From assembly GCA_947450695.1 (NCBI GenBank), contig CANFWV010000034.1, positions 1 to 37,281 on the forward strand: a DNA stretch of 37,281 bases. The letters are read 5' to 3'. The translations under genes and the position numbers were made by a program. Positions 22,916 to 32,485 of this stretch are shown piece after piece (positions within the stretch are counted from its first letter, which is position 1; every line of letters begins with the position of its first letter). The stretch is from Comamonadaceae bacterium (lineage in GTDB: Bacteria; Pseudomonadota; Gammaproteobacteria; Burkholderiales; Burkholderiaceae_C). The notes under the pieces are model-generated. The model was not told where the DNA came from, made no database searches, and saw only the letters and a program-made list of their open reading frames with translations.

Positions 22916-23791
22916 ATGAAGTCAAAATTCCGCCACGTTGCCCTGATAGGCAAGTACCACGCCCAAGGTTCGCGGTCGGCGCTCGAAGGCATTGCGCAAT
23001 TTTTAGGCGCACAGGGTTGTGAGGTGGCGATTGAAGCAGACACCGCCAGCAATGCCGGAATCACAACTTACCCCATCCTCGATGTTGCACAAATTGGCGC
23101 GCAATGTGACCTCGGTCTGGTGGTTGGCGGTGACGGCACCATGCTTGGAATTGGCCGGCAACTGGCGCAGTTTGGCGTGCCACTGGTTGGCATCAACCAA
23201 GGCCGACTGGGCTTCATCACCGACATCGCTTTCGAGGAATATCAAACCACGCTCGCTCCCATTTTGCTGGGCCATTACGACGAAGACCCGCGCTGGATGA
23301 TGCAAGCCAAAGTCGTTCGCGACGGGCACTGCGTGTTCAATGCCACCGCCATGAACGACGTCGTGGTTAACCGTGGTGCCTCTGCGGGTATGGTCGAACT
23401 GCGGGTTGAAGTCGACGGCCGCTTTGTGGCCAACCAGCGAGCCGACGGTTTGATCATCGCGTCCCCCACCGGCTCCACGGCTTACGCGCTGTCGGCAGGC
23501 GGACCGTTGTTGCACCCGTCGATCGGCGGCTGGATCTTGGTGCCGATCGCACCACACAATTTGGCGAACCGCCCGATCGTGCTGTCCGACAAGGGCGAGA
23601 TTGCTGTCGAAATTGTGGCCGGCCGCGACGCCAGCGCCAACTTTGACATGCAGACCCTCACCAGTCTGCTGCACGGCGACCGCATCATCGTTCGGCGCTC
23701 TGAGCACCAGGTGCGCTTTTTGCACCCCGTCGGCTGGAGCTACTTCGACACCTTGCGCAAAAAACTGCACTGGAATGAAGGCCCCGCCTGA
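22916..23791 (+). CDS. nadK: NAD kinase
   Basis: A 291-residue enzyme making NADP from NAD and ATP. The [11 protein letters not shown] motif, followed by [21 protein letters not shown], the block [20 protein letters not shown] and the late [10 protein letters not shown], are all in family order. The start [14 protein letters not shown] places the Rossmann strand normally. hrcA lies divergently 49 bases away and recN follows after three bases, so nadK-recN-rapZ form an operon. Confidence 0.96.
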   Translation: MKSKFRHVALIGKYHAQGSRSALEGIAQFLGAQGCEVAIEADTASNAGITTYPILDVAQIGAQCDLGLVVGGDGTMLGIGRQLAQFGVPLVGINQGRLGFITDIAFEEYQTTLAPILLGHYDEDPRWMMQAKVVRDGHCVFNATAMNDVVVNRGASAGMVELRVEVDGRFVANQRADGLIIASPTGSTAYALSAGGPLLHPSIGGWILVPIAPHNLANRPIVLSDKGEIAVEIVAGRDASANFDMQTLTSLLHGDRIIVRRSEHQVRFLHPVGWSYFDTLRKKLHWNEGPA

Positions 23792-23794
23792 GCC

Positions 23795-25438
23795 ATGAGC
23801 CTCAAACGTATTTACCTCCGGGACTTCGTGATCGTTCGCCAACTGGAGCTTGAACTCAACAGCGGTTTCACTGTGCTTACAGGCGAAACGGGTGCGGGCA
23901 AGTCGATTTTGATCGACGCTTTACAACTCGCACTGGGCGCCCGCGCAGATGCCGCCGTGGTGCGCGAAGGCGCAGAGCGCTGCGAAATCAGCGTCGCCTT
24001 CAACTGCACCGCGCCGCTACTGGCTTGGCTAGAAGACAAAGGCCTGCCGATCGAAGATGACCTGTTGCTGCGGCGGACGATTGACGTGCAGGGCAAGAGT
24101 CGCGCATGGATCAATGGCAGTCCGGCCACCGCCACGCAGCTCAAAGAAATCGCCGACCTGCTGGTCGACATCCATGGCCAGCATGCTTGGCAAAGCCTGA
24201 CCCGACCTGACTCGGTGCGCGGTTTGCTGGACGCCTACGCTGGCGTGTCACTGAGCAAACTAAACCCTTGCTGGCAGGCTTGGCGTGCTGCCCAAAAAAC
24301 ACTGGACGAAGCCAGAAGCGCACAAGACAGCCTGCAACGCGAGCAAGAACGGCTGGCCTGGCAAATTGGTGAACTAGACAAACTAGCGCCGGGTGCCGAC
24401 GAATGGGATGAGCTCAACACGCAGCACAGTCGCCTGTCGAACGCGCAGGCTTTACGAGACGCGGTAGAAGCTGCTCTGAATGCCTTGCAAGATGTCGACG
24501 ACAGCGCGACCAGCCTGCTAGGGCGGGCCCTTTCGGCGCTGCAAGCGCAAGCGCACATTGAGCCGCAATTTTCAGGACCGCTGGAAGTTCTGCACAGTGC
24601 CTTAGCGCAAGCTGAAGACGCCGTGCATTCGCTGAATGGTTACGCCCGACATTCCGAACTCGAACCGCAGCGCCTGAACGAGTTGGATGAACGGCTCGCC
24701 AGCTGGGTCAGCTTAGCGCGTCGCTATAAACGCCCGCCTGCCGAGTTGCCCGAATTACTGGCCAGCTGGCGGCAAGAACTACAAAAACTGGACGCGGCCA
24801 CCGATCTGGCAGCGCTTGAGCGAGCGGTCAGCAGCGCGCAATCCGCGTATCTGGCGGAAGCCAAAATCATCTCCACCGTGCGCACCAAAGCCGCGCCGGC
24901 ACTGGGCAAGGCCATCACCTCAGCCATGCAAGGCTTGGGCATGCAAGGCGGCCAATTTCAAGTCACGCTCGGCAAGCTCGAGCAAGCCGCAGCGCACGGT
25001 CTGGAACAAGCTGAATTTCTAGTCGCGGGCCACAGCGGCAGCACACCGCGGCCGGTAGGCAAAGTCGCATCTGGCGGTGAGTTGTCGCGCATCGCGCTGG
25101 CCATTGCGGTCACCACCAGCCAACTCGGTCAGGCCGAAACACTGATTTTTGACGAGGTTGATTCTGGCGTCGGCGGTGCGGTGGCAGAAACCGTAGGCAA
25201 GCTCATGAAGCAACTTGGCAAAGACCGACAGGTGATGGCCGTCACCCACCTCCCGCAAGTTGCCGCCTGCGCCGACCAGCACTTGGTGGTGGCCAAGCGC
25301 AGCGACAAAACCGGCACCGCCAGCACCGTAAGTGCCGTCGACAGCGAGCAGCGAGTCGCTGAAATCGCCCGCATGCTGGGCGGCGAAAAACTATCCGGAA
25401 CGACGCTGGCGCACGCCAAAGAAATGCTCGGCCAATGA
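23795..25438 (+). CDS. recN: DNA repair protein RecN
   Basis: A 547-residue SMC-like ATPase acting in double-strand break repair. Walker A is [14 protein letters not shown] (about residues 29-42); the Q-loop region [11 protein letters not shown] follows. A long coiled coil covers about 160-370 (for example [15 protein letters not shown] and [18 protein letters not shown]). The ABC signature is [14 protein letters not shown] and Walker B is [13 protein letters not shown], then VTHLPQVAA. Length is normal. The ATG is three bases after nadK, and the stop overlaps rapZ as ATGA. No LexA-type box was recognised upstream of nadK; SOS control was not tested. Confidence 0.96.
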   Translation: MSLKRIYLRDFVIVRQLELELNSGFTVLTGETGAGKSILIDALQLALGARADAAVVREGAERCEISVAFNCTAPLLAWLEDKGLPIEDDLLLRRTIDVQGKSRAWINGSPATATQLKEIADLLVDIHGQHAWQSLTRPDSVRGLLDAYAGVSLSKLNPCWQAWRAAQKTLDEARSAQDSLQREQERLAWQIGELDKLAPGADEWDELNTQHSRLSNAQALRDAVEAALNALQDVDDSATSLLGRALSALQAQAHIEPQFSGPLEVLHSALAQAEDAVHSLNGYARHSELEPQRLNELDERLASWVSLARRYKRPPAELPELLASWRQELQKLDAATDLAALERAVSSAQSAYLAEAKIISTVRTKAAPALGKAITSAMQGLGMQGGQFQVTLGKLEQAAAHGLEQAEFLVAGHSGSTPRPVGKVASGGELSRIALAIAVTTSQLGQAETLIFDEVDSGVGGAVAETVGKLMKQLGKDRQVMAVTHLPQVAACADQHLVVAKRSDKTGTASTVSAVDSEQRVAEIARMLGGEKLSGTTLAHAKEMLGQ

Positions 25439-26331
25439 ACACTGCCACAAGCAACGCGCAAGCCATGGAAATGGTGCTGATCACCGGCATGTCCGGCTCC
25501 GGCAAGTCCGTGGCGCTGAACGCACTCGAAGACGCTGGCTACTACTGTGTAGACAACTTGCCGCCCGAGTTGCTGAACAGCTTTGTCGAGCTTGAACTGG
25601 CGCACGGTGCGAGCCGCGTGGCCATTGCCATGGATGTTCGCAGTGCCTCCTCGCTGCCGCAAGTGCCGCAACAACTGCGTGCACTACGCGAGCAAGGCAT
25701 TGCCGTGAAATCTATTTTTCTAGATGCCAGCACTGACACATTGGTGCGCCGGTTTTCTGAGACAAGACGAATGCATCCTCTGTCGCGCGTGGGCGTTGCA
25801 GATCAGCACCGGGCATTGGTTGAGGCGATCGAGCTCGAACGAGAATTGCTTGGTGACCTGCGTGAACAAGCACTGGTGCTGGACACCAGCATCATCCGTT
25901 CGTCTCAGCTGCAGGCTTACGTCAAAACGCTGATATCAGCACCTGTCGACCGCCTCACGCTGGTGTTTGAATCCTTCGCTTTCAAGCGTGGCGTGCCGCT
26001 GGACGCGGACTTTGTTTTTGACGTCCGAATGCTGCCAAATCCGCATTACGAAAGCGAGTTGCGCGACCTCACAGGTCGTGATCAACCTGTCGCTGACTAC
26101 CTGCGGTCGCACGCTGAGGTGGCTGAGATGTTCACCAGCATTGAGCAATTCATCCAGCGTTGGCTGCAGGCCCTGGTGCGCGACCACCGGAGCTATGTCA
26201 CGGTCGCCGTTGGTTGCACTGGCGGTCAACACCGGTCCGTGTACTTGGTGGAAGCGCTGACGCTGGCTTTCAGCCAACAATGGCAAACACTCAAGCGGCA
26301 CCGCGAACTCGATGCATTGCAACCCCACTGA
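25435..26331 (+). CDS. rapZ: RNase adapter protein RapZ / nucleotide-binding protein
   Basis: A 298-residue P-loop protein. Walker A is [11 protein letters not shown] (about residues 18-28), followed by [10 protein letters not shown]; the C-terminal domain has the conserved [15 protein letters not shown]. In E. coli RapZ binds the small RNA GlmZ and guides RNase E, controlling glucosamine-6-phosphate synthase. Whether the same sRNA circuit exists in this organism is unknown. The ATG overlaps recN as ATGA; an alternative ATG ten codons downstream (MEMVLITG) fits the conserved start better, so the first ten residues are uncertain. Confidence 0.92.
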   Translation: MNTATSNAQAMEMVLITGMSGSGKSVALNALEDAGYYCVDNLPPELLNSFVELELAHGASRVAIAMDVRSASSLPQVPQQLRALREQGIAVKSIFLDASTDTLVRRFSETRRMHPLSRVGVADQHRALVEAIELERELLGDLREQALVLDTSIIRSSQLQAYVKTLISAPVDRLTLVFESFAFKRGVPLDADFVFDVRMLPNPHYESELRDLTGRDQPVADYLRSHAEVAEMFTSIEQFIQRWLQALVRDHRSYVTVAVGCTGGQHRSVYLVEALTLAFSQQWQTLKRHRELDALQPH

Positions 26332-26344
26332 TGTTGCGTAAAAC

Positions 26345-27592
26345 ATGAACAATCCAGCGATTTCAACAATCCCCCGCAGTAGCGCAACTGCCGCGCCTGA
26401 AACCGGCCTGACGGCACAGGCAGCAGCCATACCGGTCCTGATCTCACTGAGCTTTTGCCACCTGCTCAATGACCTCATTCAATCACTGATCCCTGCGTTG
26501 TACCCCTTGTTCAAGCAGGAGTTCCATTTAGACTTTGGCCAGATCGGCATCATCACGCTGGCCTTTCAGATGACCGCGTCGCTGTTGCAGCCAACCGTCG
26601 GTTTCTACACGGACAAGCGCCCTCAACCGTTCTCACTGGCACTTGGCATGTGCTCCACATTGGTCGGACTTCTGCTGCTGTCGGTTGCGCATAGCTACGA
26701 GGCGATTTTGTTTGCGGCCGCGTTGGTGGGCACCGGCTCTGCCATTTTTCACCCCGAGGCTTCACGCGTCGCACGCATGGCATCTGGTGGTCGATATGGC
26801 ACGGCACAAGCCTTCTTTCAAGTTGGCGGCAACGTCGGGCAAGCCGTCGGACCGCTGCTGGCCGCCTTTATCGTGCTACCGCGTGGTCAAGGCGCTATAG
26901 CCTGGATCTCTCTAGCGGCGCTCGTCGCGATGGGCTTATTGACCCGCATTGGCATGTGGTACAGCGCACGCTCGCGACCCAGCCATGCGGCTTCACGCGC
27001 GAGAACCCCAACGCACAATTTATCTCGTGCAAGGGTCTTTTTCCTGGTCTGCGTGCTGATGTTGTTGCTGTTTTCCAAGAACGTCTACAGCTCGAGCCTG
27101 ACCTCCTTCTTTACCTTTTATCTGATTGAACGCTTCCATTTGCCGATACAAGCAGCGCAGATTCAGCTGTTTATTTTCATGGCCTCGATCGCCGTGGGGA
27201 CATTGGTTGGAGGGGCCTTGACCGACCGCATAGGTCGCAGGCCCATGATCTGGATTTCCATTCTGGGGGCCCTGCCCTTTACCTTGGCACTGCCGTATGC
27301 GGACCTGTTCTGGACGGGCGTGCTCACCATCATCATCGGCATGCTGATGGCCTCGGCCTTTCCCGCCATTCTGGTGTTTGCCCATGAGCTGATACCAGGC
27401 CGCGTCGGCCTGGTATCAGGCATGTTCTTTGGGCTGGCATTCGGACTCGGCGGGCTTGGTGCCGCCGTCCTTGGTCACATCGCCGACTCACAGGGCATTG
27501 CGTTTATTTATCAGCTCTGCTCGTACTTGCCGGCGCTTGGCTTGGTCGCTTGGTTCCTGCCCGATCTCAACGCGCACAAATCAAACGCTTGA
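26345..27592 (+). CDS. MFS exporter of the fosmidomycin resistance (Fsr) type
   Basis: A 415-residue major facilitator with twelve predicted helices after a polar N-terminus of about 28 residues. Family blocks include SFCHLLNDLIQSLIPALYPL, ITLAFQMTASLLQPTVGFYTD, GTGSAIFHPEASRVARMAS, FFQVGGNVGQAVGPLLAA, VGGALTDRIGRRPMIW and HELIPGRVGLVSGMFFG; this combination is typical of Fsr/YnfM-like drug exporters. The real substrate is unknown. It follows rapZ by 13 bases and may be read from the nadK operon. A 13-bp perfect inverted repeat lies inside the coding sequence at 27389-27419. Confidence 0.9.
   Translation: MNNPAISTIPRSSATAAPETGLTAQAAAIPVLISLSFCHLLNDLIQSLIPALYPLFKQEFHLDFGQIGIITLAFQMTASLLQPTVGFYTDKRPQPFSLALGMCSTLVGLLLLSVAHSYEAILFAAALVGTGSAIFHPEASRVARMASGGRYGTAQAFFQVGGNVGQAVGPLLAAFIVLPRGQGAIAWISLAALVAMGLLTRIGMWYSARSRPSHAASRARTPTHNLSRARVFFLVCVLMLLLFSKNVYSSSLTSFFTFYLIERFHLPIQAAQIQLFIFMASIAVGTLVGGALTDRIGRRPMIWISILGALPFTLALPYADLFWTGVLTIIIGMLMASAFPAILVFAHELIPGRVGLVSGMFFGLAFGLGGLGAAVLGHIADSQGIAFIYQLCSYLPALGLVAWFLPDLNAHKSNA
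27389..27419. repeat. Perfect 13-bp inverted repeat inside the Fsr-type gene
   Basis: CTGATACCAGGCC (27389-27401) and GGCCTGGTATCAG (27407-27419) form a perfect hairpin with loop GCGTC. It encodes the conserved ELIPGRVGLVSG segment, so protein conservation explains part but not all of the base symmetry. Confidence 0.9.
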
Positions 27593-27599
27593 GACCAAA

Positions 27600-27617
27600 C
27601 ACCTGAGACGTCAGGTG
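27600..27617. terminator. Hairpin between convergent Fsr-type gene and molybdenum hydroxylase gene
   Basis: CACCTGA (27600-27606) and TCAGGTG (27611-27617) pair around a GACG loop. It lies eight bases after the exporter stop and includes the stop codon of the convergent large-subunit gene. No T-run follows on either strand, so terminator activity is only a suggestion. Confidence 0.35.
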
Positions 27618-29905
27618 CTCAGTGCTTGCTTGACGCGTGCTGGTGCTAAAGGATAGCGGCGAATACGCACACCTGTAGCATCAAACACCGCATTGGCAAT
27701 GGCGGCAGGGAAGCAAACGATGGCCGGCTCACCCGCACCACCAATCGGCTTGTCCGGGCGATTGAGCAACACGAGCTCCACCTGCCCCGGAATATCGTCA
27801 AGATTGGCAATGCGGTAGCTGTTCCAATCCACGCTGGTGACACGGTTAGGGTCGAAATGCACTTCTTCATACAAAGCTCGGCTGATACCCTGCATGATTT
27901 GCCCCTCCATCGCAGCACGCACGCCAATCGGGTTGACGATCAAGCCGCAGTCGTTAGCAATCACTAGCTTTTTGACCCAAATACGACCGGTGTCGCGGTG
28001 CACTTGCACTTCGCACGCCACCGCCGCATAGGACTGGTAACCCGCGTGCAAAGCCATGCCGCGTCCGGTCATCACCTTGGCCGTCGATTTGCCTCTGGCC
28101 TTGGTCCGCGTGGTCCAGCCCAGTTTTTCAGCAGCGGCTTTCACCACGTCGACTTCACGCGGATCTTGCATGTGTTTCAGGCGAAAAGCCACCGGGTCCA
28201 TGCCCGCAGCGTGTGCCACCTCGTCAATGAAGCACTCCTGACCAAAGTGCGTTTGCATTTCTTGCGGCGCACGCATGTGGGCCGTGCGCATGGGCGATGC
28301 TTGCTCCAAGTACGGGGGAATGGTTTCCCACCAGTGCACATGGTTGTTGAACTTGTAGCTTTCTTCGGGCACGTTGAAGTTGTACGCATTCCACTTTTTG
28401 TGGCCTGTTTGCATACCGACCAAGGTGTGCTCAGGACTCTCGGCGTTGAACTTGACGTCCCAGCCATTGAAGCCCTTGGCTTTGAGCAACCATCCCGTCA
28501 CGTTGTTGGCCTCGTCAAGGCCGGCTTTCATGGTGATCACGGCTGCCGGGGCTTTGGGGTCCCAGGCGATGCCCTCAGCACGTGACCACTGCATGCGCAC
28601 CGGTCGGCCAAACTCTTTGGACAACAAGGCGGCTTCATACGGCGCCTCATCGGCATCGCTGCGGCCGTACGAGCCTGCGCCATGCATCCACTTCACTTGC
28701 ACATTCTCCTGCGGGAGTCCCAAAAACTTGGCAATGCCTTCGCGCAAGTAATGCGGCTTTTGCACATCGGCCCAAACCTGTACTTGATCGCCTTTGACAT
28801 CGACCACGCCGCACGACGCGGCGATGCGTGCGTGCGATTGAAACGAACACTCGTAGTCGGCCTCCATCACACGCTTGGACGTCGCCAAGGCGGCCATCGT
28901 GGGCTTGGCGTCATAGGCTTTTTTGCCCCCAAAGATCGGGATGGCGTTCGACGCGGTCACGGGTGCTGCACGGATGTAGTCAAACACTTTGCCTTCACCC
29001 CCCCCCAAAGACGGTTGCGCATCTGACCAGGTGACCTTGAGCTGGCGCGCTGCACGCACAGCGTTCCACTCAGTCTCGGCCAACACGGCGACGAAGCCAC
29101 CTTTGACAAAGTGCTTGGCGCCTGGAATATCGGCTATCGACGCGGCGTCCACCGACACCGGCACTGCACCCGCCACAGGAGGGCGCACTGCACGGGCGTG
29201 CAGCAAGTTGTCGGGGCGAATATGAGCGGTGTAATGCTCCACGGCGCCGACCTTGTCGGCAATGTCTTTGCGCTTGATGCCTTGGCCCACGATCTTGTAC
29301 TGCGAAACATCTTTGGGCTTGGCCATGCCTTTGGCGTCCATGCCGTTGCCAATCGCGTTGTTCCATTTCAGGGTGGCGCCAAAATCTTTGCCACCGATCA
29401 AGTCGGCATAGCTCACACTTTGGGCGGTGTTGGCTTTCACGAACACCCGGCCGTTCTCGGTGGCCAGCTCACTCGCCGGCACGCCCAAACGGACCGAGGC
29501 CGACTCCACCAACAAGCGACGCGCTTCAGCCGCTGCATTGCGCAGCGGGTTAGAGCCCATGCGCAAACCGGTGCTGCCGCTGCCGCCGCCCTGGTTGGGT
29601 GTGAGACGGGTGTCGCCCATCACCACAGTGACCGAGTCCATCGACACGTCGAGTTCTTCAGCCACGATTTGTCCAATGGCGGTACCCAATCCCTGGCCAC
29701 AATCCATCTTGCCAAAATTAGCCGTCACATGGCCGTTGGTGGCGATGCGAATCCAAGTATCGAGTGCCGTGGGTTGCGGGCCAATGACGATGGGCGCAGC
29801 GGCTTGCGCCAGCGCATCGCCGACAAACACAGAACCACTGGCGCCCACAATCAGCGCGCCTTGGGACTGCAAGAATTCACGACGTGAAAGCTTAGGTGTG
29901 TTCAT
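27611..29905 (-). CDS. Molybdopterin-binding oxidoreductase large subunit (isoquinoline 1-oxidoreductase beta type)
   Basis: A 764-residue molybdenum hydroxylase of the xanthine oxidase family. The N-terminus SRREFLQSQGALIVGASGSVFVGDALAQ is a Tat signal, so the folded enzyme is exported. Family blocks include GKMDCGQGLGTAIGQIVAEELD, GGGSGSTGLRMGSNPLRNAAAEARRLL, MRAPQEMQTHFGQECFIDEVA and GGAGEPAIV, whose glutamate (about E726) is the catalytic base. Layout and missing FAD partner match IorB-like, periplasmic aldehyde or N-heterocycle oxidoreductases. A run of nine G encodes glycines near residue 300. The [2Fe-2S] subunit gene lies just upstream (gap 10 bases). Substrate unknown. Confidence 0.92.
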   Translation of the reverse strand: MNTPKLSRREFLQSQGALIVGASGSVFVGDALAQAAAPIVIGPQPTALDTWIRIATNGHVTANFGKMDCGQGLGTAIGQIVAEELDVSMDSVTVVMGDTRLTPNQGGGSGSTGLRMGSNPLRNAAAEARRLLVESASVRLGVPASELATENGRVFVKANTAQSVSYADLIGGKDFGATLKWNNAIGNGMDAKGMAKPKDVSQYKIVGQGIKRKDIADKVGAVEHYTAHIRPDNLLHARAVRPPVAGAVPVSVDAASIADIPGAKHFVKGGFVAVLAETEWNAVRAARQLKVTWSDAQPSLGGGEGKVFDYIRAAPVTASNAIPIFGGKKAYDAKPTMAALATSKRVMEADYECSFQSHARIAASCGVVDVKGDQVQVWADVQKPHYLREGIAKFLGLPQENVQVKWMHGAGSYGRSDADEAPYEAALLSKEFGRPVRMQWSRAEGIAWDPKAPAAVITMKAGLDEANNVTGWLLKAKGFNGWDVKFNAESPEHTLVGMQTGHKKWNAYNFNVPEESYKFNNHVHWWETIPPYLEQASPMRTAHMRAPQEMQTHFGQECFIDEVAHAAGMDPVAFRLKHMQDPREVDVVKAAAEKLGWTTRTKARGKSTAKVMTGRGMALHAGYQSYAAVACEVQVHRDTGRIWVKKLVIANDCGLIVNPIGVRAAMEGQIMQGISRALYEEVHFDPNRVTSVDWNSYRIANLDDIPGQVELVLLNRPDKPIGGAGEPAIVCFPAAIANAVFDATGVRIRRYPLAPARVKQALST
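28998..29006. repeat. Homopolymer of 9 C (G on the coding strand) inside the large subunit gene
   Basis: Nine identical bases encode part of the SLGGGEGK loop. A one-base slip would truncate the enzyme near residue 300 of 764. It may be only a glycine-rich loop with biased codons. Confidence 0.85.
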
Positions 29906-29915
29906 GGTGATTCCT

Positions 29916-30395
29916 TCAGGCTTTGGCGGTCGGGGTCATGGTGTCGCTGGCGCGTTTGACCGCCCGCATGATGGCCATATGCGTACCGCAGCGGCATTGC
30001 ACATTAGTGAAAGCTTGCTTAATTTGGGTCTCGCTGGGCTTGGGCGTTTTCTCCAGCAAGGCCACGCTGTGCATGATCCAGCCATTCGAGCAGTAACCGC
30101 ACTGCGCGGCTTGCTCAAACACAAAGGCTTCTTGGACTGGGTGCAACTGACCGTTTTTGGCCAAGCCGTCCAAGGTGCGAATGGCTTTACCCACCACCGC
30201 GCTGGTCGGCGTGACACACGAACGCACGGCCTTGCCATCGACCAACACCGTGCAGGTGCCGCACTGGGCCAAGCCACACCCAAACTTGGGGCCTTTGAGT
30301 TTGAGCTTGTCAGTCAATGCATACAGCAGTGGCTCATCAGCCTCGGCTTGCACTGACTGTTGGGCTCCATCCACGTTGAGCGAGTAGTTGGGCAT
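29916..30395 (-). CDS. (2Fe-2S)-binding oxidoreductase small subunit (isoquinoline 1-oxidoreductase alpha type)
   Basis: A 159-residue electron-transfer subunit. The N-terminal plant-type ferredoxin domain has GCGLAQCGTCTVLVDG and a later VRSC cysteine for the first [2Fe-2S] cluster; the C-terminal four-helix domain has QCGYCSNGWIM and VQCRCGTH for the second. Two clusters pass electrons from the molybdenum centre to an external acceptor. The ATG at 30395 (MPNYSLNVDG) has GGAG five bases upstream; a longer frame to 30464 is rejected. It precedes the large subunit gene by ten bases. It has no signal peptide and should be exported in complex with the Tat-targeted large subunit. Confidence 0.93.
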   Translation of the reverse strand: MPNYSLNVDGAQQSVQAEADEPLLYALTDKLKLKGPKFGCGLAQCGTCTVLVDGKAVRSCVTPTSAVVGKAIRTLDGLAKNGQLHPVQEAFVFEQAAQCGYCSNGWIMHSVALLEKTPKPSETQIKQAFTNVQCRCGTHMAIMRAVKRASDTMTPTAKA

Positions 30396-30515
30396 GGCGT
30401 CTCCAGAATGGGGGAAAGGTTTCGATAAAAACAGCTGCCATGCTAATGACGATCCGTCTTGCACACCTCAGTGTTTTCCCTTTGCAGACGCGCCTCGGCG
30501 CTTAAAGGCTCAGCT

Positions 30516-31628
30516 TCAGGTGCGAGATTCCGCGCCAGATTCAAGCAGTTTTCGCACAGGCGCTGGTAGGCCCAGTGCCTGCCAAGCCGTCGGGCCAAAC
30601 CAGGCACCACCGCGCTCTGTAGCTGTCAGTTCCGCCGCCAGTGTCTGGCGGGAAGTCAACTGACTCACGAACGGTTTCAAGTGCAAATCTTTGTGCGTCA
30701 GCACGTGCACAAAAGGGGTTTGTGGTACTGGCTTGGCGCATGCAACGGCAGGGACAGCTTGGCTCAGCGCATCTTCGCTGTCAAACACCGGCAAGCAGTA
30801 CAGGCCGCCCCAGATGCCGCGCGTTGGACGCCGCTCTAACCACACCGCGCCATCGGTGCGCTGCGCCCATAGCAACCACAGCGCGTGCGATGAGCGTTTG
30901 AGCTTGCGGGTCTTGACCGGGTAACTTTCAGGCCGACCTTCGCGGTGCGCAGCGCACAAACTTTGCACAGGGCAAATCAGGCATTGCGGTTGGCGCGTCG
31001 AGCAGACTGACGCGCCCAGGTCCATCACGCCTTGCGTGTACGCCGGCATGTGCTCGGCTGGCGGCAGCAACTGACCCGCCAAGTCCCACAAGGCGCGCTC
31101 AGCAGACGCTTGGGCCAGATCAGCCGAATACGCCAGCACACGCGTCACTACGCGTTTGACGTTGCCGTCCAAAATAGCGACGCGTTCGCTGAAGCAAAAC
31201 GAGGCGACAGCCGCAGCGGTCGAGCGACCGATGCCGGGCAAGGTTTGCAGCGTCAAAGCAGACGTTGGAAAAATGCCGTCATGATCGCTGACCACCTGCT
31301 GGGCGCAGCGGTGCAAATTGCGAGCGCGGCTGTAGTAACCCAAGCCGCTCCAGAACCCCAGCACCTCATCAAGCTCGGCCGCAGCCAACGTGAGGACATC
31401 TGGAAAGCGCTGCAAAAAACGATCGTAATAGTCCAGCACCGTGCTCACCTGTGTCTGTTGCAGCATGATTTCAGACAACCAGACGCGATACGGATCGCGC
31501 GTGTTTTGCCACGGCAGACTGCTGCGCCCGTGCTGCTTTTGCCAAGCCACCAAGTCGGCGGCAAAGCGCAGCGGTAAAGCATAAGGTGGCGTTACAGCCG
31601 ATGGTTCTACAGAAAGAGTTTTCGTCAT
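30516..31628 (-). CDS. mutY: A/G-specific adenine DNA glycosylase
   Basis: A 370-residue glycosylase removing adenine mispaired with 8-oxoguanine. LPWQNTRDPYRVWLSEIMLQQTQV holds the catalytic glutamate, LPGIGRSTAAAVASF is the helix-hairpin-helix and AILDGNVKRV the catalytic aspartate. The [4Fe-4S] ligands CX6CX2CX5C are visible in CSTRQPQCLICPVQSLC. A C-terminal NUDIX-like domain (WLERRPTRGIWGGLYCLP) recognises 8-oxoG. The ATG at 31628 (MTKTLSV) is preferred; the frame stays open upstream to 31751 but that extension overlaps mutM and is unconserved in style. It follows mutM by 19 bases, so the two GO-system genes are an operon. Confidence 0.95.
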   Translation of the reverse strand: MTKTLSVEPSAVTPPYALPLRFAADLVAWQKQHGRSSLPWQNTRDPYRVWLSEIMLQQTQVSTVLDYYDRFLQRFPDVLTLAAAELDEVLGFWSGLGYYSRARNLHRCAQQVVSDHDGIFPTSALTLQTLPGIGRSTAAAVASFCFSERVAILDGNVKRVVTRVLAYSADLAQASAERALWDLAGQLLPPAEHMPAYTQGVMDLGASVCSTRQPQCLICPVQSLCAAHREGRPESYPVKTRKLKRSSHALWLLWAQRTDGAVWLERRPTRGIWGGLYCLPVFDSEDALSQAVPAVACAKPVPQTPFVHVLTHKDLHLKPFVSQLTSRQTLAAELTATERGGAWFGPTAWQALGLPAPVRKLLESGAESRT

Positions 31629-31647
31629 GCGCGCGGAGTTTGAAGAT

Positions 31648-32463
31648 TCAAGGTTTTTGACAATTGGCGCAATAAAAAGTAGAGCGTTGCCCCTGCACGA
31701 TACGACGAATGGGCGCTTCGCAGCGTCGGCATGGCAGGCCAGCACGGTCATAAACCATAGCTTCTAATTGAAAGTGGCCTTGCTCACCGTGCGCATTTGA
31801 AAAGTCGCGCAACGTGCTGCCACCTTTGGCGACGGCTTCTGCCAGCACTTGCTTAATGGCGGCGTGTAACCGTAAGGCGCGCGGTTTGCTGATGTTGGCC
31901 GCCCGCACTGTTGGCCGAATGCCCGCCATATACAAGGCTTCAGACGCATAAATATTGCCCACACCCACGACAATCTCGCCGCTCAAAAGCACTTGTTTGA
32001 TGACTGTCTGTCGGGCCTTGAGCGCGAGGTAAAACGCAGTGAATTCAAACGCGTCACCGAGCGGCTCCACACCCAAGTGCCCCAACAGCTTTTGCGCGAT
32101 CGGGTCCGACTCGCTGGGTGCATACACCACCGCCCCAAAGCGGCGTGGATCATTCAACCGCAAGGTGCCCTGCGTGGTCTGCATCTCAAAATGGTCGTGC
32201 TTGCCCAGCGCTGGCAAATGGTCTGCAAAGCTCACGCTACCCGACATTCCCAGATGTACCAGCAGTAAACCGTTGCTGAGATCCAGTAATAGATACTTAC
32301 CTCGCCTACGCACCTGCAGTACCTGTCGACCCAGCAAACTCTCGGGCGCGCAACCGAGAGCCCAGCGTAAAGGCTTACCCATCACCACAGAGACGATCAT
32401 TGCCCCGGCAATACGATCGGCAAAGCTCATACGGGTTACTTCAACTTCGGGGAGTTCTGGCAT
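31648..32463 (-). CDS. mutM: Formamidopyrimidine-DNA glycosylase
   Basis: A 271-residue bifunctional glycosylase/AP lyase that excises 8-oxoguanine and formamidopyrimidines. The mature N-terminus (M)PELPEVE gives the catalytic proline and glutamate, fixing the ATG at 32461-32463 rather than the upstream in-frame ATG at 32472. VHLGMSGS, the DPRRFGAV loop and the [12 protein letters not shown] block follow. The C-terminal zinc finger is [10 protein letters not shown]...FYCANCQ, a CX2C pair twice. Its start codon nearly coincides with that of the divergent TPR gene, so its promoter must lie in that gene. Confidence 0.96.
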   Translation of the reverse strand: MPELPEVEVTRMSFADRIAGAMIVSVVMGKPLRWALGCAPESLLGRQVLQVRRRGKYLLLDLSNGLLLVHLGMSGSVSFADHLPALGKHDHFEMQTTQGTLRLNDPRRFGAVVYAPSESDPIAQKLLGHLGVEPLGDAFEFTAFYLALKARQTVIKQVLLSGEIVVGVGNIYASEALYMAGIRPTVRAANISKPRALRLHAAIKQVLAEAVAKGGSTLRDFSNAHGEQGHFQLEAMVYDRAGLPCRRCEAPIRRIVQGQRSTFYCANCQKP

Positions 32464-32485
32464 GGTCATCAATTATCATGGCTTG

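Noticed and set aside
23003-23842. 279-codon open frame on the minus strand
   Set aside because: Fully antisense to nadK, which has every family motif; the frame's His/Asn/Gln-rich translation looks like a shadow.
27998-28585. 195-codon plus-strand frame
   Set aside because: Antisense to the large subunit; His/Val-rich shadow in a GC-rich gene.
29427-30356. 309-codon plus-strand frame (and another of 258 codons at 29111-29887)
   Set aside because: Antisense to the molybdenum hydroxylase genes; low-complexity Ala/Pro/Thr translation with no recognisable domain.
31629-31751. N-terminal extension of mutY
   Set aside because: It overlaps the end of mutM and precedes the usual MutY start; ATG 31628 gives normal length.
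32039-32485. N-terminal extension of the TPR protein through mutM
   Set aside because: The region is antisense mutM and a proper signal peptide begins at 32486.
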